A stretch of DNA of 58,200 nucleotides, taken from a virus. Positions 15,701 to 26,048 of the stretch are shown one piece after another. A program made the position numbers and the translations under genes. The stretch lies in the IMG/VR virus record IMGVR_UViG_3300025889_000140, positions 1 through 58,200 of that record; one strand, 5' to 3'. How positions within the stretch are numbered: position 1 is the first letter of the stretch; every line of letters begins with the position of its first letter. Under the pieces are notes generated by a model that saw only the letters and a program-made list of their open reading frames with translations, was not told the DNA's origin and did not search any database.

Positions 15701-18700
15701 TGATATAAGCCTGTTTATTTGAGCTTGAGTATACATCTTAGACTTTGGTAAAGCCTTTCTTATATAGTTTCTTAATTGTATCTGTGCGGCCTTTAAATTT
15801 TGGCTATTTATTTTACGCTGTCTTAGGTTGTTTTTAATCGCAGCTATTTCTTTTTGCACAGCAACATTAGAACGTGTGTTCAATGTCTTGTCAAAGTCTA
15901 CTAGAATCTCCATCTGAGTTTGTTCTGGCTGAGCTTTGTAGATTGGATTCTCTTTAATTAAATCCATTGCCTTTTGTCTAACCTCAGATAATGTTTTTTC
16001 TGGCGTAGTAAACTTAGAAAGCTTCTGTCTCACCTCATTAAACAACTGCATGCCCTGGCTAACACCACCCTCTACTCTGCCAAACGCTTCTGGCAGTGGT
16101 GTAAATGCATCAACCTTAACTTCCATAGCAGCGTTTATATCAGCAACTTTAAAGCCTCTGTCTTTTAAAACCTCTTTAATAGATGCGTCTGAGAATCCGT
16201 TCTGTCTTCCCTTATTTATAATAGCACCCATTGAATCTGTCTTACTGAATGCAGCATCAGGATTCTTAAGTTTTTTCTCCTGAGCTTTAGTAAGGTTTAT
16301 TTCTTTACCAGCAAAGATGTCAGCAAGTGCAGTTCCAAGGAATGTATCTAGATTCATATCCTGAATTTCTTCAGCCGTCAAATCTTTTGACATTTTAAAT
16401 TGAGACTTGATGTAGTTCCACATACCTAAAAGCCACTGAGTAAATTTACTCTTTACTGCTCCGTCTGCTATTGTCTGTCCTTTGTTTCCAATAAGGATAG
16501 CCATAGTTTCATTAGCGGCCTTTGCTTTGTCTCCGTTGAAGTTCTTAAGTTGCTTCTTATATTCTTCTGTTTGCTCTACAAGTTTTACACCTTGTGCATA
16601 TATAGCTTTTCCTTTCTTTGTAGTCTGTAAGTAGTCAGTCCACACGTGACCCATCTCGTGAATAGATGTGTTAAATAAAGCTGATTGAGAATTATGTACG
16701 TCTGGATTTACATATATATCACCATCAACAGTAACACCATATATAACCTCATCACCTTTCAGATATTTTTTTACACCCTCAGACTCCATAACATTATTAA
16801 ATGTTGAAGTGTCAGTGGATATGGTGACAGACGGAAAAGAAATATTCATAAAAGCATTTAGCTTAGCAACATTATCCATGTTGGTTTGCGCTAGTGCTCC
16901 CTCAAATTCGAGTCCAGGTAAGCCATATTGTACTCCTAATTTTTGCGTCAATATAGTTCCAACACTAGCTGGAGCAAGCTCACCCTCAACTAATTGCCCT
17001 TTACTTTTTTCTGCTTTTGTTTTTGTTACTCTATCTTGTTTCGTTTCAGCTGATGTTAATCCAGCCATAGCTAATCTATAAGCTTCTGGGTAGGTTTCAA
17101 TCAATGAAACTGGCTGCTCTAATATCCCTATGGTTTTTCCTTTAGGACCAAAAGGATAATTAGGGTGATTTGTTTCTATAACATCATCAACTGTTACATC
17201 AACCGCCTGTAATGCTATTATACTTCTTTGTGGCACATTAGCTAGTTGAGGCTCAGTAATAAGGTCTGTAATTTCCTGTATATGAGTTAAGCTAGCAGTC
17301 TCTGTGCTAGCCTCCATGCCCTCTAATAAAGCAAGCGCAACAGGCTTACCGCTTTTAGTTGGCATAGTTACCTTTTTCTTTGGTGCACCAGCTCTACGAA
17401 CTGAACCAGTAGTAATTCTTTTACCCAGTAATTCTCTTGTGGGTATATTTAATTGAGACAGAAACTCTGCGTTTAATATTTGTTCTATTGAACTCATATC
17501 TTTCATAGCTTCTATAACATTCTCTATGTTTGTTATTTCTTCTTGATACTTTTTTAAAGTCGTATCAGTACCCTGACCTTTTTTAATTGACTCTGCTCTT
17601 CTATTTGCAATATCTTGCAGGTCTTGTCTTAAAACCTCTAAAGCTTTTACTTTGTTTTCAGCAGGTACTTTAGACAGGTTGTCTTTAAGTACTCTAAAAA
17701 CAGCTTCATTTGAAGCTATAGAGCCCTCACCCATCTTAACGATGTTCATAGGAACATGTCCATTAAATTCTGGATTGTCTTTCCAGAACTTATCAAACAA
17801 TTCTTTGTTATCGTTGTATACTTTCTTTGCTTTGTCTAATAATCTTTGTGCTTCTTCTTTTGTAGTACTTGCCCACGCAGCGTTCTCATTTCCAATTGTA
17901 CCAGTAAATCCTAATCCACCTCTTAAATTATCTATGGTGTTTCCAGTAAAAATATTTACAATGTTACCTGTAGTAAGCTGGTCTGATATATTAAATATAG
18001 CAGGTATACCATTAATTACCTCTAAGGTTTTTATTGATGGAAGCTTTCTGTCTGTTCTGCTATTGAGTTCGTTAACATCAATAGTGCCCTCAGGTTTTAC
18101 CACAAGATTGGTAGACACGTTTCCTGACTGCGTTTCGTTGATTGCCTTAGTGACTGCATCTACTTCACCTTTTATAGGGGTAAATGAATCGTCTTCTTTC
18201 TTTCTGAAGTCTACCTTAGTATCGTCTAAGGAAGTTTCTAAATCAGCAACCTCTTGTGCTGCAGCAGTTGCGCTAGCTTGTAGCTCTTTTATTCCTGGCA
18301 GGTATTCTTCTGTAGTAATACCCTGGAACTTAGCGTCATTCTCTACTGCTTGGAGGAGCGAGTTATAAAGACTTGACCCAGTTTGTCGGTCAGCGGACCT
18401 TTTGCTCGCAGCTCGTCCAAGAATTTCTTTCCTTTTTCCCTGGTCGACATAGACGGAGTTGACTGGTCGGTAGTTTTGTTTTTCATAAGTAATATTATTA
18501 GCTTCTAATTCCTGTACAAAGATACCAATTTTATCTTGAAGAGTTGGGTCATCAAAGTCAAATATATTTATAAAACTTACTTCCCCTGTATCTTCGTTGA
18601 TAGTAAAATCAGTTATCCCTGCTTTTTTCAAAGCATCTATTGTGCCTTGAGTATCTGTAACATTTAATGTATATTCATTTCCATTGTGGTTTTCTGCTCC

Positions 18701-21700
18701 CTCTTCAACATAAGTAGCAGCAATGCTACTCTCTTGTGTTTCAGGAGCTAAGGCAGCTGCTAATGCAGCATATTCCTCTGCTTGTTCTATTGTTGCATTC
18801 TTCAATACAACTCTGTTAGATATCTCTACTATCTCTGTACCTGCATCGTTTTTATACCCACCGATACCCTCTTCAACTTCAACCTCTAATCCTAGTTGTT
18901 GTCCTATACCAGTTAAGTTGTTCTTATATTGCTGATAGCCCTCGCTTTCTCTTAACGTCTGTGCTTGTTCAGCACTCTCAATTGTAGTGTCGAAGAATGG
19001 AGCAACAGCTACGACTGTCTCTGGTTTAGTAGTAGGCGTTACAGTTATACCTAGTTTTTGTTTCTGGTCAGTAGTTAATTGAGCTATTTTTTTAGGATTG
19101 TTTACTTCAGTGCCACTTCTCTCTGATGTTTTTTCAAAGACCTCTTCACCAGGTGCAAAAACATCTTTCACTTGTTGTTCAGCAGTTATTCCATCTCTAA
19201 TAACTATATCATTGTCTGCAAGGTTTACGTCAAAAGCACCTGAGTCATCAATAAGAGTTCCATCTGAATCAAACCTTTTAACTCTTGCACCTGTACCAAA
19301 GGAGCCATCTAAGTATGTTTTTACAGTTACCTCTTGTCTACTTCCATCTTCATTAGTTACAGTAAATGTTTCTTCCTTTAAAACAACATTATTATCTTGA
19401 AACTTTTTAGTTTCAACTACCTCCTGCGTTTCGGTGGTCTCAACCCCTGGGGTTTCTTCGAGTGATACTTCTGTTCCCACTCCTGTGCCAATTGCGGCTT
19501 GTTGGCGTGCATCCACGCTCTCTGTTTCTGGCTTTTGAACGGCATTTATTTTATCATTTAATTGGTTAGCAACTTCTTCATCATTAACAACCTTACCATT
19601 GAACTTAGTCAGCTCACGAACACTCATTTTACCAAGCTTCTTTAAGAACTCTTGCTTGGTGTAACTCTTTCCGTCAATTACATACTGAGATAGACCAGCT
19701 CTAACATCACCAACCTCTACGCCTGGTGAGAATATAGATTCTATCTTTGCTCTCTTGTTGTCTGGAGCTAATGATTTGTTTTCTATAAGATATGCAATCT
19801 CTGCATTTATATCTTTTATCTTCTGACTAAACACTTCTTTACGATTAGTGTCTGCAGTATATTCTTCTTTGGCCGCTAACAATTCCATTAGTCTAGCCTT
19901 AACTCTTTTATTCTTAGGTCTGTTTTTACTTCTTCCAAAATCCAGCATATTATCTGCATCTTTAGATAGGCCTAAGTTTTTTTGTATACGTTGTCCTTGG
20001 TCTTCGTTAATCTTACCAAGTGCAAGCATATTATTTGTCCATGCTGATATTCTGGTGTCTGATTCTTTCTCGTTAACAATAAAGTTTATATCTGTAAGCT
20101 TAGAAGCAAGCTCTATGTTAGACATATTACGTGCATCTATAAGCTTGTTAACAGCCATCATACTGGCGTTGCTACCAAAACCACCGATACCCTCAGCCGC
20201 AATATCTTTCCAATCTAACTGGTCACCAACTACAACTTGAGCTGTTGCTTCACCAGCCATCTCACCAATAGGGTCAAAGATAGCACGTTCAGCTAATTGC
20301 GATGCAATTTTTTTAGTTCTTGTTGCTGTCTTACCTACCTTAAAAACACGACCAGCTAATCCTGAAGTAAAATAATCAACCATTGCAATTGGAATACCAC
20401 GTTTAAAACCACGTTCTTTAGCTAATGCCCATACATCTTCATCTTGTATAGCTAACTCAACGTCTTTAGCATCAAGAACATCATAGCCCTCAGATTCCAT
20501 AGCTGCAAAAAACTCATTAGTATATTCCATGGCTAAATTTGTCATAGCCATACCAGCTCTAGCTCCTTTTTGAGCTCCTAATACTGCTCCAGGAATTGCT
20601 CCAACCCCACCAGCAGTTGCTCCAACCCCTGCACCAACCCCTGCACCAGTCACTGTAGAAGCTGTTACTATTTCAAATCCATAAGGTAGCATCATAGCTA
20701 TAGAATTTGCAGCTAAAGACAATGCTAATTCTCCAGGGTTTCTTAAAAAAGCATCTAAGCTTTCTCTAAACCCTTTAGCCCTGTAGTATCTTGATAATGC
20801 TCTTGAATCTTTTTTACCTCTGTTTTTAGTCTTAAAAGCTACTATCATTTCAGCGGCTTTTTTTACATCTTCTGGATTGTCAAGGTCTAATGATTGAAAA
20901 TCAAAAGGCATACCAGTAGATAACTGAAGTATTACTTCAGCGGCATTACCATCATTAAGACCTTTCCGTATTTCGTTTAGTGCTGCAGAGAAGCCTGTCT
21001 CGAACTCACCCATAATACTTTTATCGTACTTAGCACTATAAAAAGTCTTAGCTGATTCATATATGTTTGCTGCATGTTGTTTCTCTGCATTGAGCGATGC
21101 GACCTGAACTTTGAAGCTGTCTAGTAATGCAGCTTCTCTCTCTGTTTCTGGCTTTACGTCTGTTAAGTTTTTTAGTTCAACACCAAAAGTTTCTAGTGCT
21201 TCAATTTCCAACGCTTCCTCAAAAGCTTTGGCTTGATAGTTTGCAATTGATGCGTCTTTAGCTAATGCTGAATATTTTTTCTGTAATAACAAGTCATATT
21301 TTTCTCTCAATTCTATCTTTTCTGATGTATTAACCTCAGAATATAAATCATCTTCTATTTTTTTAAGCTCTGCTAAAACCTCATCAGTATCATCTCTTAA
21401 AATACCATCGACATATAAGCCACCATAAAGTTTCTTTTGCTCAGGTGTTAGCTCTTCAATATAATCTGCTCCGAAATCTGCAACCTGAGATTCTATAAAA
21501 TCTATTTTATCTCTTACCTCTAAATACTTATCATATTTTGCTTGTTCAGTTTTAAAGTTTAGACCAGTATCTGAGTATAATTTTTTACCTACGGCATCTG
21601 TCGAGTGTGTGTCTTTCCACTCACCCTCTGCAAATCTTTGTGCTTCTTCTTCTGTATCAAACTGAAAAACCTCACCCCTTTCTTCAGCTACTTTTTTTGC

Positions 21701-22714
21701 TTCCTCAAAATCTAACTTCATCCAGTCATTAGGATTCGTTCCGTAGAACTCAGGATTTTTTGGGAATAAAGTTGGAATAGCATAATGCTTTCCATCTTCC
21801 TCATAAGATGTCATCAAGACAGTAGAGGCAGTCCCATCAGCATTTATCAGCCCTACTCTTCGTAGCTGTTGAGCTTTTAAAGATTTACCCTCGAAGTCTA
21901 AGGCTTCATTTGTTTCAAACTCTTCAAGAGCATGTTGCGATAAAAAGTTTTTTAGCTTTTGAGATTCTAATATCTCTGTGTCTGTGGTAAAAGGGTCGAG
22001 GTCAATTGTTTCTGTAGCTGAACCATCAAAATTAGTAACAATCATTTTGTCACCAATACCAGTTTCTTCAAAACTAAACCCATACTTCTGAAACTTTTTA
22101 TTTAAAGCAGGGACAACAGACTCTTCTTCTTGAGCAATAAGGTCAGCAGTAACAATTGATAAATCATTTTGAAACTGTTCACTTTGTTGTAGTAATGTTT
22201 GGTTTATTTTTTGCTGCTCTAACTGAGCTTCTTGGTCTAGCTTTTCTTGAGTTTTAAAAGCTTCCATGTCCAGTTTACGCTGAGCATCAAAAGCCTCTTT
22301 AGCTTCTCTTTCTTGAGCTACTTGAACAGGGTCTCTAAACTTTGGCTGTGCAACTCTTGTTTGGTCTATCGCTTGTACTGGAGGTTGCTCTCGTAAATCA
22401 ACACCATCTTCTTGAATATTGTACTTAGTCTTGAATCGCTCCAATAAACCAACTTCCGAATCTGAGACCGAAGCGTCTTTTTTTTTTACTTCAACCTCAT
22501 CTTCAACAAACGATTCTGTTTTAAGCTTAGGGGACTTGTACTTCAACAAAAACTCTTCTTTTGTTTTGGTATATAAACCATCTCTAGATACCACTCCAAA
22601 CACTTGGTCTTTGTACGCATCGCTTCCGTTATACTTCTGTATAAATTCTTCGTAAGAATTAGTGTAATATCCCTCTCTTACTAGAGTATCATAAAGTTTT
22701 TTTAATTCGTCCAT
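12773..22714 (-). CDS. Giant internal virion/ejection protein with zinc-metallopeptidase motif, 3313 aa
   Basis: By position and size this is the largest member of a three-protein internal-virion set (with 22724-24610 and 24628-25536). The N-terminus has two copies of a short repeat (LYDTLVREGYYTNSYEEF, then VVSRDGLYTKTKEEFLLK). A Gly/Ala-rich hydrophobic stretch (about residues 675-720, GAGVGAGVGATAGGVG) may insert in membranes. IHEMGHVW near residue 2018 is an HExxH zinc-peptidase motif. The rest is mostly charged helical sequence. It probably enters the cell with the DNA and processes or spans the envelope. It is unusually long for such proteins. The reading frame is uninterrupted. Confidence 0.8.
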   Translation of the reverse strand: MDELKKLYDTLVREGYYTNSYEEFIQKYNGSDAYKDQVFGVVSRDGLYTKTKEEFLLKYKSPKLKTESFVEDEVEVKKKDASVSDSEVGLLERFKTKYNIQEDGVDLREQPPVQAIDQTRVAQPKFRDPVQVAQEREAKEAFDAQRKLDMEAFKTQEKLDQEAQLEQQKINQTLLQQSEQFQNDLSIVTADLIAQEEESVVPALNKKFQKYGFSFEETGIGDKMIVTNFDGSATETIDLDPFTTDTEILESQKLKNFLSQHALEEFETNEALDFEGKSLKAQQLRRVGLINADGTASTVLMTSYEEDGKHYAIPTLFPKNPEFYGTNPNDWMKLDFEEAKKVAEERGEVFQFDTEEEAQRFAEGEWKDTHSTDAVGKKLYSDTGLNFKTEQAKYDKYLEVRDKIDFIESQVADFGADYIEELTPEQKKLYGGLYVDGILRDDTDEVLAELKKIEDDLYSEVNTSEKIELREKYDLLLQKKYSALAKDASIANYQAKAFEEALEIEALETFGVELKNLTDVKPETEREAALLDSFKVQVASLNAEKQHAANIYESAKTFYSAKYDKSIMGEFETGFSAALNEIRKGLNDGNAAEVILQLSTGMPFDFQSLDLDNPEDVKKAAEMIVAFKTKNRGKKDSRALSRYYRAKGFRESLDAFLRNPGELALSLAANSIAMMLPYGFEIVTASTVTGAGVGAGVGATAGGVGAIPGAVLGAQKGARAGMAMTNLAMEYTNEFFAAMESEGYDVLDAKDVELAIQDEDVWALAKERGFKRGIPIAMVDYFTSGLAGRVFKVGKTATRTKKIASQLAERAIFDPIGEMAGEATAQVVVGDQLDWKDIAAEGIGGFGSNASMMAVNKLIDARNMSNIELASKLTDINFIVNEKESDTRISAWTNNMLALGKINEDQGQRIQKNLGLSKDADNMLDFGRSKNRPKNKRVKARLMELLAAKEEYTADTNRKEVFSQKIKDINAEIAYLIENKSLAPDNKRAKIESIFSPGVEVGDVRAGLSQYVIDGKSYTKQEFLKKLGKMSVRELTKFNGKVVNDEEVANQLNDKINAVQKPETESVDARQQAAIGTGVGTEVSLEETPGVETTETQEVVETKKFQDNNVVLKEETFTVTNEDGSRQEVTVKTYLDGSFGTGARVKRFDSDGTLIDDSGAFDVNLADNDIVIRDGITAEQQVKDVFAPGEEVFEKTSERSGTEVNNPKKIAQLTTDQKQKLGITVTPTTKPETVVAVAPFFDTTIESAEQAQTLRESEGYQQYKNNLTGIGQQLGLEVEVEEGIGGYKNDAGTEIVEISNRVVLKNATIEQAEEYAALAAALAPETQESSIAATYVEEGAENHNGNEYTLNVTDTQGTIDALKKAGITDFTINEDTGEVSFINIFDFDDPTLQDKIGIFVQELEANNITYEKQNYRPVNSVYVDQGKRKEILGRAASKRSADRQTGSSLYNSLLQAVENDAKFQGITTEEYLPGIKELQASATAAAQEVADLETSLDDTKVDFRKKEDDSFTPIKGEVDAVTKAINETQSGNVSTNLVVKPEGTIDVNELNSRTDRKLPSIKTLEVINGIPAIFNISDQLTTGNIVNIFTGNTIDNLRGGLGFTGTIGNENAAWASTTKEEAQRLLDKAKKVYNDNKELFDKFWKDNPEFNGHVPMNIVKMGEGSIASNEAVFRVLKDNLSKVPAENKVKALEVLRQDLQDIANRRAESIKKGQGTDTTLKKYQEEITNIENVIEAMKDMSSIEQILNAEFLSQLNIPTRELLGKRITTGSVRRAGAPKKKVTMPTKSGKPVALALLEGMEASTETASLTHIQEITDLITEPQLANVPQRSIIALQAVDVTVDDVIETNHPNYPFGPKGKTIGILEQPVSLIETYPEAYRLAMAGLTSAETKQDRVTKTKAEKSKGQLVEGELAPASVGTILTQKLGVQYGLPGLEFEGALAQTNMDNVAKLNAFMNISFPSVTISTDTSTFNNVMESEGVKKYLKGDEVIYGVTVDGDIYVNPDVHNSQSALFNTSIHEMGHVWTDYLQTTKKGKAIYAQGVKLVEQTEEYKKQLKNFNGDKAKAANETMAILIGNKGQTIADGAVKSKFTQWLLGMWNYIKSQFKMSKDLTAEEIQDMNLDTFLGTALADIFAGKEINLTKAQEKKLKNPDAAFSKTDSMGAIINKGRQNGFSDASIKEVLKDRGFKVADINAAMEVKVDAFTPLPEAFGRVEGGVSQGMQLFNEVRQKLSKFTTPEKTLSEVRQKAMDLIKENPIYKAQPEQTQMEILVDFDKTLNTRSNVAVQKEIAAIKNNLRQRKINSQNLKAAQIQLRNYIRKALPKSKMYTQAQINRLISRVTKSTVDTFQADTEYVMKIVDQQKTKMKNALVKDMLKLVKAKAMTAFTKSGKRRAKGLSREGTAYFKAVKQILTADIDDLNKIQQDLQNESTEINNLIEKQNDGQKLTQKEQAKVNLALAMDTFGDVSNMSLEEVQDLMQQLKDVRAESIATFKSRRQARVEANKKMKEEADAQIKDTNPMLFDADGNVLNKNERNARKNEILSHFRSFEIGKAFSALGERMAFSTAKEFIQNMKQMFQHLGTLSNVLDRVTQGKNFFTKNVYDALNRMDDLNNAGVFQTQAKLDAIANTIPGITKGAKQIYSKLNSGVHVLKLKRSDTGREYTDRFNADELMRIYALSLNDVQRQKLEAQGITPEVIENIKSIIGPEAVEFTDKTVNFLSNEYYESVNDVYSYVNDVNLGYVNNYFPTSTIQKETTKKMITDGDFNGVFNAESAPAFKERVDMRSDVDLHAGTFTTVLKNHVDTMEKYKAYAVGTQRLNALFKIDSVNVLLEEMGVTGPIKKAVNFAINPDSGKDASLSIKLIARLQTQFTGFALAFKAIQILKQATSFVNAYSDYSYFPANSRVPRIIQAAVDLPMFMIDGAKVALSLGKDLVGKKGAIREAMEISPTFRKRVEQGLEGDVYGLESGSQTFKKTALTGGKLKRAQAAFKTAAASPTIIGDVLGVMGYMINYKRNIANGMSKADAVKAFNDYNATQQSRRGTDKIPLQMNSNIFNRAFTMFGSTLFLQMNKVMQSTTNITRDMANKKRPRSKDTRDLALNLAVANVLFVGVSNIAKFIKGDDEDKEAALKKMAEAMMGLNLIYQIPFLGSTVEGLDVAGRVISAIKGEEYKQKGRIFNDDIVNPVASVLQKYRKLTKNGESEIGAVTRALAEITIGAQLDPFIGLYNYFGGEEEDLDPAVYDMLGISPSYRPENKGSVSKGMSKKDMKKFAPGLYEELYGPGGSLAPVEQLKKDERKRKRDLQKEIDAAMGLD

Positions 22715-22723
22715 AGATGTTTA

Positions 22724-24610
22724 TTAATCAAGTTCACCACTTCCACGTGTAGACCTTACTTGTGTTCTAGTTTTTTTCTTTCCACCTCTATTACTTACAG
22801 TAGTGGTTTGCAGAATAATTCCCTCTTCGTCAGTTAAACTTTTGGTTATAAGGTCTTTTATTTCTTTAGAATACCCTGGCTTACTAATATCAACTTCTCC
22901 TAGTGTTGTACCGCCTTTCTTGATTTTAACAAACTTATCTTTGTTATCACCAACGCCATAAGATTGTTCTATATTAAATCCTTTTGGTAATTTGTTTTTA
23001 AAAGCTTTTACCGCTTCACCATTTGCATCATCAATAACTCCTGTTACATTACCATTCTTATCTTTAGTAACAAACTCATGTCTTGTTTCATCTATGTCCT
23101 CATCCAAAATTCTTCTAAATGCCTCTTGTGTAGATTCTTCTCTCTCTACAGCTCCTGCACTAAATCCTGTTGATGTTGCGTTAAAGTCTTCTGTTAAATC
23201 AATACCTGATTTAGTTATGACCTCATTTATGTTTCCAATCTTACTCTTATCATCTAAGAAGAAGTTTGCGCTTGCAGTGACCCAAGAAGTCTGGTCTAAT
23301 GGAGTTCCGTCCTTGCCTGTCCAAGAAAGTGTTTCTGCAGCTCTACCATCATTAAATGTAATAATAACATTTTCCCCTGTTCTATCAATTGACTCAATAT
23401 TAGGGTTGATACTTCTTAAGAAATCTTCAGCTTCTTTTACTTGCGCATCATCACCATAATATAATTGAGCTACATTACTTACAACATTTTTATCCTTATC
23501 CTCTTTAGTACCTTTAGCCACTTCAGCAGCACTTTCTTTAGGCTCTTGATAAGTAGTAATAGTTTTCTCTCTATCTATTTTATTTCTAAAGTTTGTTTGA
23601 ACACTCTCAAAAACTAATTTCTTTTGCTTATCACTAAGTAGCGGCTCTATTCTACCACTACCATCGTCTCTAATCAAAACTTTATTAGGGTCTTTTTTTG
23701 CTTCGTCAGCATCAAATGTAGGTTCAAATGGTACGCCAGTGTCTGGATTGATGGCTATGGTGTTTGTGAGAACAGATAATCCGTTTAATGGATTAGCTTC
23801 TAAATAGCCATTAATCATGTCTTTTTCCATGCTTAGAAAGCTATCTACGGCTTTTTCACCATTAGGACCTAGTGTCCCACGCATAGTTGGGTCTAGTAAT
23901 TTAGTTATAGTACCTGCATATTCTGGGCCTCCAGCTCTTCTTACACTATCTATAAAAGTCCCTAACCTCTCAGCTTCCATAGTCATAGTTCCTGACACAT
24001 CAAACTTATCGTACTTTTCTTTGTATCTATTACGTAACTGATTAACAGTCATGAAGTCATTAGGATTTTTACTTAATACTCTTGTGCCTCCAGGGCCGTC
24101 AACGAGCTTACCAATACTTACGCTTCCATCTTCTTGGTTTATATAGGACTGAGCATTCTTAAGATTAGAAAGACCCTCTATATTAGCCATCAACCAGGAC
24201 TCTAGTTCTTGACTTTTTCCCTCTTTTAACCTGGCCATTTTTTCTGTATACTCAGCCTGGTATTCTTCAGCTAAACCAAATAGTTGTTTAGTCCCATCAG
24301 TTAAGTTCTGACGAGCTACAGTGTAATCTCTATCTTTCATTACACCACTCTTTAAAAGCCTGTCTTGAATAAGACGCATACGTGAAGCGTCAGCAGCATG
24401 GTTTAATGCAAAGGTGTTTGCTGTTTTAAAATCTCCAGATGGAGCATCGTTAAGAGTATCTTGGTATTCTCTGGTTGCCTTGTCAAAAGCATCTCTTTTA
24501 GCTTGTCTTTCAGCTCCAGCTTCTAATAAAATATTAGATAAGTTTGCGCCTACTTCCTGCCAGTTAACACCAGCAGCGTTTTCTCTTTTTACGTATCCGT
24601 AATAACTCAT
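22724..24610 (-). CDS. Internal virion protein, 628 aa
   Basis: Starts MSYYGYVKRENAAGVNWQEV. Helical N-terminal half with Ala/Glu-rich segments; the C-terminus is basic (GGKKKTRTQVRSTRG). The pattern of a Gln/Ala-rich helical protein directly before a giant ejection protein fits the podovirus gp15/gp16-like order. No enzymatic motif is seen. It ends ten bases before the giant gene. Confidence 0.65.
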   Translation of the reverse strand: MSYYGYVKRENAAGVNWQEVGANLSNILLEAGAERQAKRDAFDKATREYQDTLNDAPSGDFKTANTFALNHAADASRMRLIQDRLLKSGVMKDRDYTVARQNLTDGTKQLFGLAEEYQAEYTEKMARLKEGKSQELESWLMANIEGLSNLKNAQSYINQEDGSVSIGKLVDGPGGTRVLSKNPNDFMTVNQLRNRYKEKYDKFDVSGTMTMEAERLGTFIDSVRRAGGPEYAGTITKLLDPTMRGTLGPNGEKAVDSFLSMEKDMINGYLEANPLNGLSVLTNTIAINPDTGVPFEPTFDADEAKKDPNKVLIRDDGSGRIEPLLSDKQKKLVFESVQTNFRNKIDREKTITTYQEPKESAAEVAKGTKEDKDKNVVSNVAQLYYGDDAQVKEAEDFLRSINPNIESIDRTGENVIITFNDGRAAETLSWTGKDGTPLDQTSWVTASANFFLDDKSKIGNINEVITKSGIDLTEDFNATSTGFSAGAVEREESTQEAFRRILDEDIDETRHEFVTKDKNGNVTGVIDDANGEAVKAFKNKLPKGFNIEQSYGVGDNKDKFVKIKKGGTTLGEVDISKPGYSKEIKDLITKSLTDEEGIILQTTTVSNRGGKKKTRTQVRSTRGSGELD

Positions 24611-24627
24611 TTAATTACTCTTTTTAA

Positions 24628-25536
24628 TTAAAAACCTAACTGCTGCTTTAACATCATTCTTTGTTCTGGAGTCATCTGCATTAACTGGTCCATAAACTCT
24701 ACTCCTTGTAGGCCGCCTAGTTGTTGAAAATCAGCTATAGGAGTAGTTACAAGATTACCGCTTGAATCTGTAGTCATCGTATTTCCTAAAGAACCAAAAG
24801 TATTAGCATCATAGCTTAACCCACCAACAGCTTGTTGAAACTGTTGATTCATCATTGGTTTTAAGTTCTGTCTGTACTCTCTACCTGTTCGAGGACCTTG
24901 TCCAGCAAACTGACCAGTTCCTGCTAGGTAATCTGCTTTTTGTTGTTTTGTAAAATCTTTCTGCATACTAGCTACGTCTCTAGCTTCTGCGCTTTTTCCA
25001 TAAGTGGGCATCATTTGAAGTCCTTGAGAAATAGTGCTTCCTACACCAGCTAAAGCTTGCTGGTTAAGCTGAGCTCTAGCATCTGCTGCTTGTGCTGCTG
25101 CTTGCTGAGCACCAGCGGCTTCACCAAGTTTTATCTGCATTCTGATATCACTCTTACGAGTTTCTTCGTCAGCGGCTAATTTTTCCAGTTCTGACATCTC
25201 TTTACCTTGAGCAGTTCTGATTGCTCCAGAAGCTTGAACCGCTCCCTCTTGAACTCTTTGAGAACCACCCAAAACGCCACGCTGGTCACCCTCTCTTAGG
25301 GCTTCCATTTCTGTTTTTATCTGAGCACCAAGTGTATCCTGCATTTGCTCGTATGGCTCTTGTTGTATTGCTAGAGCTTTCATTTCATTTTTTGTTAGCT
25401 CTTTCTCTACTTCAGCCATAGCTTGTGCGGCAGACCTTGCTGCTGCCTCTTCCATTCTTTTTTGTTTACCAGCACCGATAAAACTCATTGTGGTTGTTCC
25501 TGCTGTTATAACTAAGCCTGCTATTGCTCCTGACAT
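24628..25536 (-). CDS. Internal virion protein with Gly/Ala N-terminus, 302 aa
   Basis: The N-terminus (MSGAIAGLVITAGTTTMSFIGAGKQKRM) is hydrophobic and Gly/Ala-rich and is followed by an Ala/Glu/Gln coiled coil (about 29-150). This is the build of short-tailed phage ejection proteins such as T7 gp14-like internal core proteins. The C-terminal 150 residues are Gln/Gly-rich. It is the first of three consecutive ejection-protein genes. Confidence 0.68.
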   Translation of the reverse strand: MSGAIAGLVITAGTTTMSFIGAGKQKRMEEAAARSAAQAMAEVEKELTKNEMKALAIQQEPYEQMQDTLGAQIKTEMEALREGDQRGVLGGSQRVQEGAVQASGAIRTAQGKEMSELEKLAADEETRKSDIRMQIKLGEAAGAQQAAAQAADARAQLNQQALAGVGSTISQGLQMMPTYGKSAEARDVASMQKDFTKQQKADYLAGTGQFAGQGPRTGREYRQNLKPMMNQQFQQAVGGLSYDANTFGSLGNTMTTDSSGNLVTTPIADFQQLGGLQGVEFMDQLMQMTPEQRMMLKQQLGF

Positions 25537-26048
25537 AATAATTTTTTATTTAATATAACATACTCAGGTAGTTCTTTATAATCTTCCGTATAAACCTCTG
25601 CCTCAGCATCTTCAATTGTTTTAGCGTTTGTTCTGTATACGCACACCCAAGTTGTATCTTCATGTATATAAGCAACTCGTTGTGTACCTATCTCAGTCAT
25701 CACTTTCATTGGTGCTTTTATTCTTTTTACTTCACCTGTGTCTAGTAAAACTGACATCTCACCTTTTAAAAAAAAAGATGGGTGGTTTTGTTTATGAATA
25801 AAACTTACAACCAATGTGCCTTTCGGCATAAAAATCTCTCTGGTATATAGTCCGTCTTTTAAATGATGAGTAACTGGCATCAACTCGTCCATTTCAGGAG
25901 TGTGGTGCTTTACTGAACCATTATGTACTAAGACGTTCTCTTTGAATGTATTAATATTCTCCCAAAGAAGACCTCTATTTTGATGGACATACTCTAATAT
26001 ATTTTCTGGTTTATTTTTCTTTTTCCTAAATATACTTAATATACCCAT
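25521..26048 (-). CDS. Hypothetical structural-cluster protein, 175 aa
   Basis: Begins MGILSIFRKKKNKPENILEY. The middle is beta-rich (GTLVVSFIHKQNHPSFFLKG, ending TTWVCVYRT), which could be a cupin-like or small jelly-roll fold, but this is not certain. It is preceded by a TATCTTTG promoter box and overlaps the 302-aa gene by 16 bases. Confidence 0.62.
   Translation of the reverse strand: MGILSIFRKKKNKPENILEYVHQNRGLLWENINTFKENVLVHNGSVKHHTPEMDELMPVTHHLKDGLYTREIFMPKGTLVVSFIHKQNHPSFFLKGEMSVLLDTGEVKRIKAPMKVMTEIGTQRVAYIHEDTTWVCVYRTNAKTIEDAEAEVYTEDYKELPEYVILNKKLLCQEQ

Noticed and set aside
17652-18368. Long plus-strand ORF (238 codons) opposite the giant gene
   Set aside because: It is a shadow of the minus-strand coding sequence with low-complexity Ser/Leu composition. 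The opposite frame contains coherent protein.
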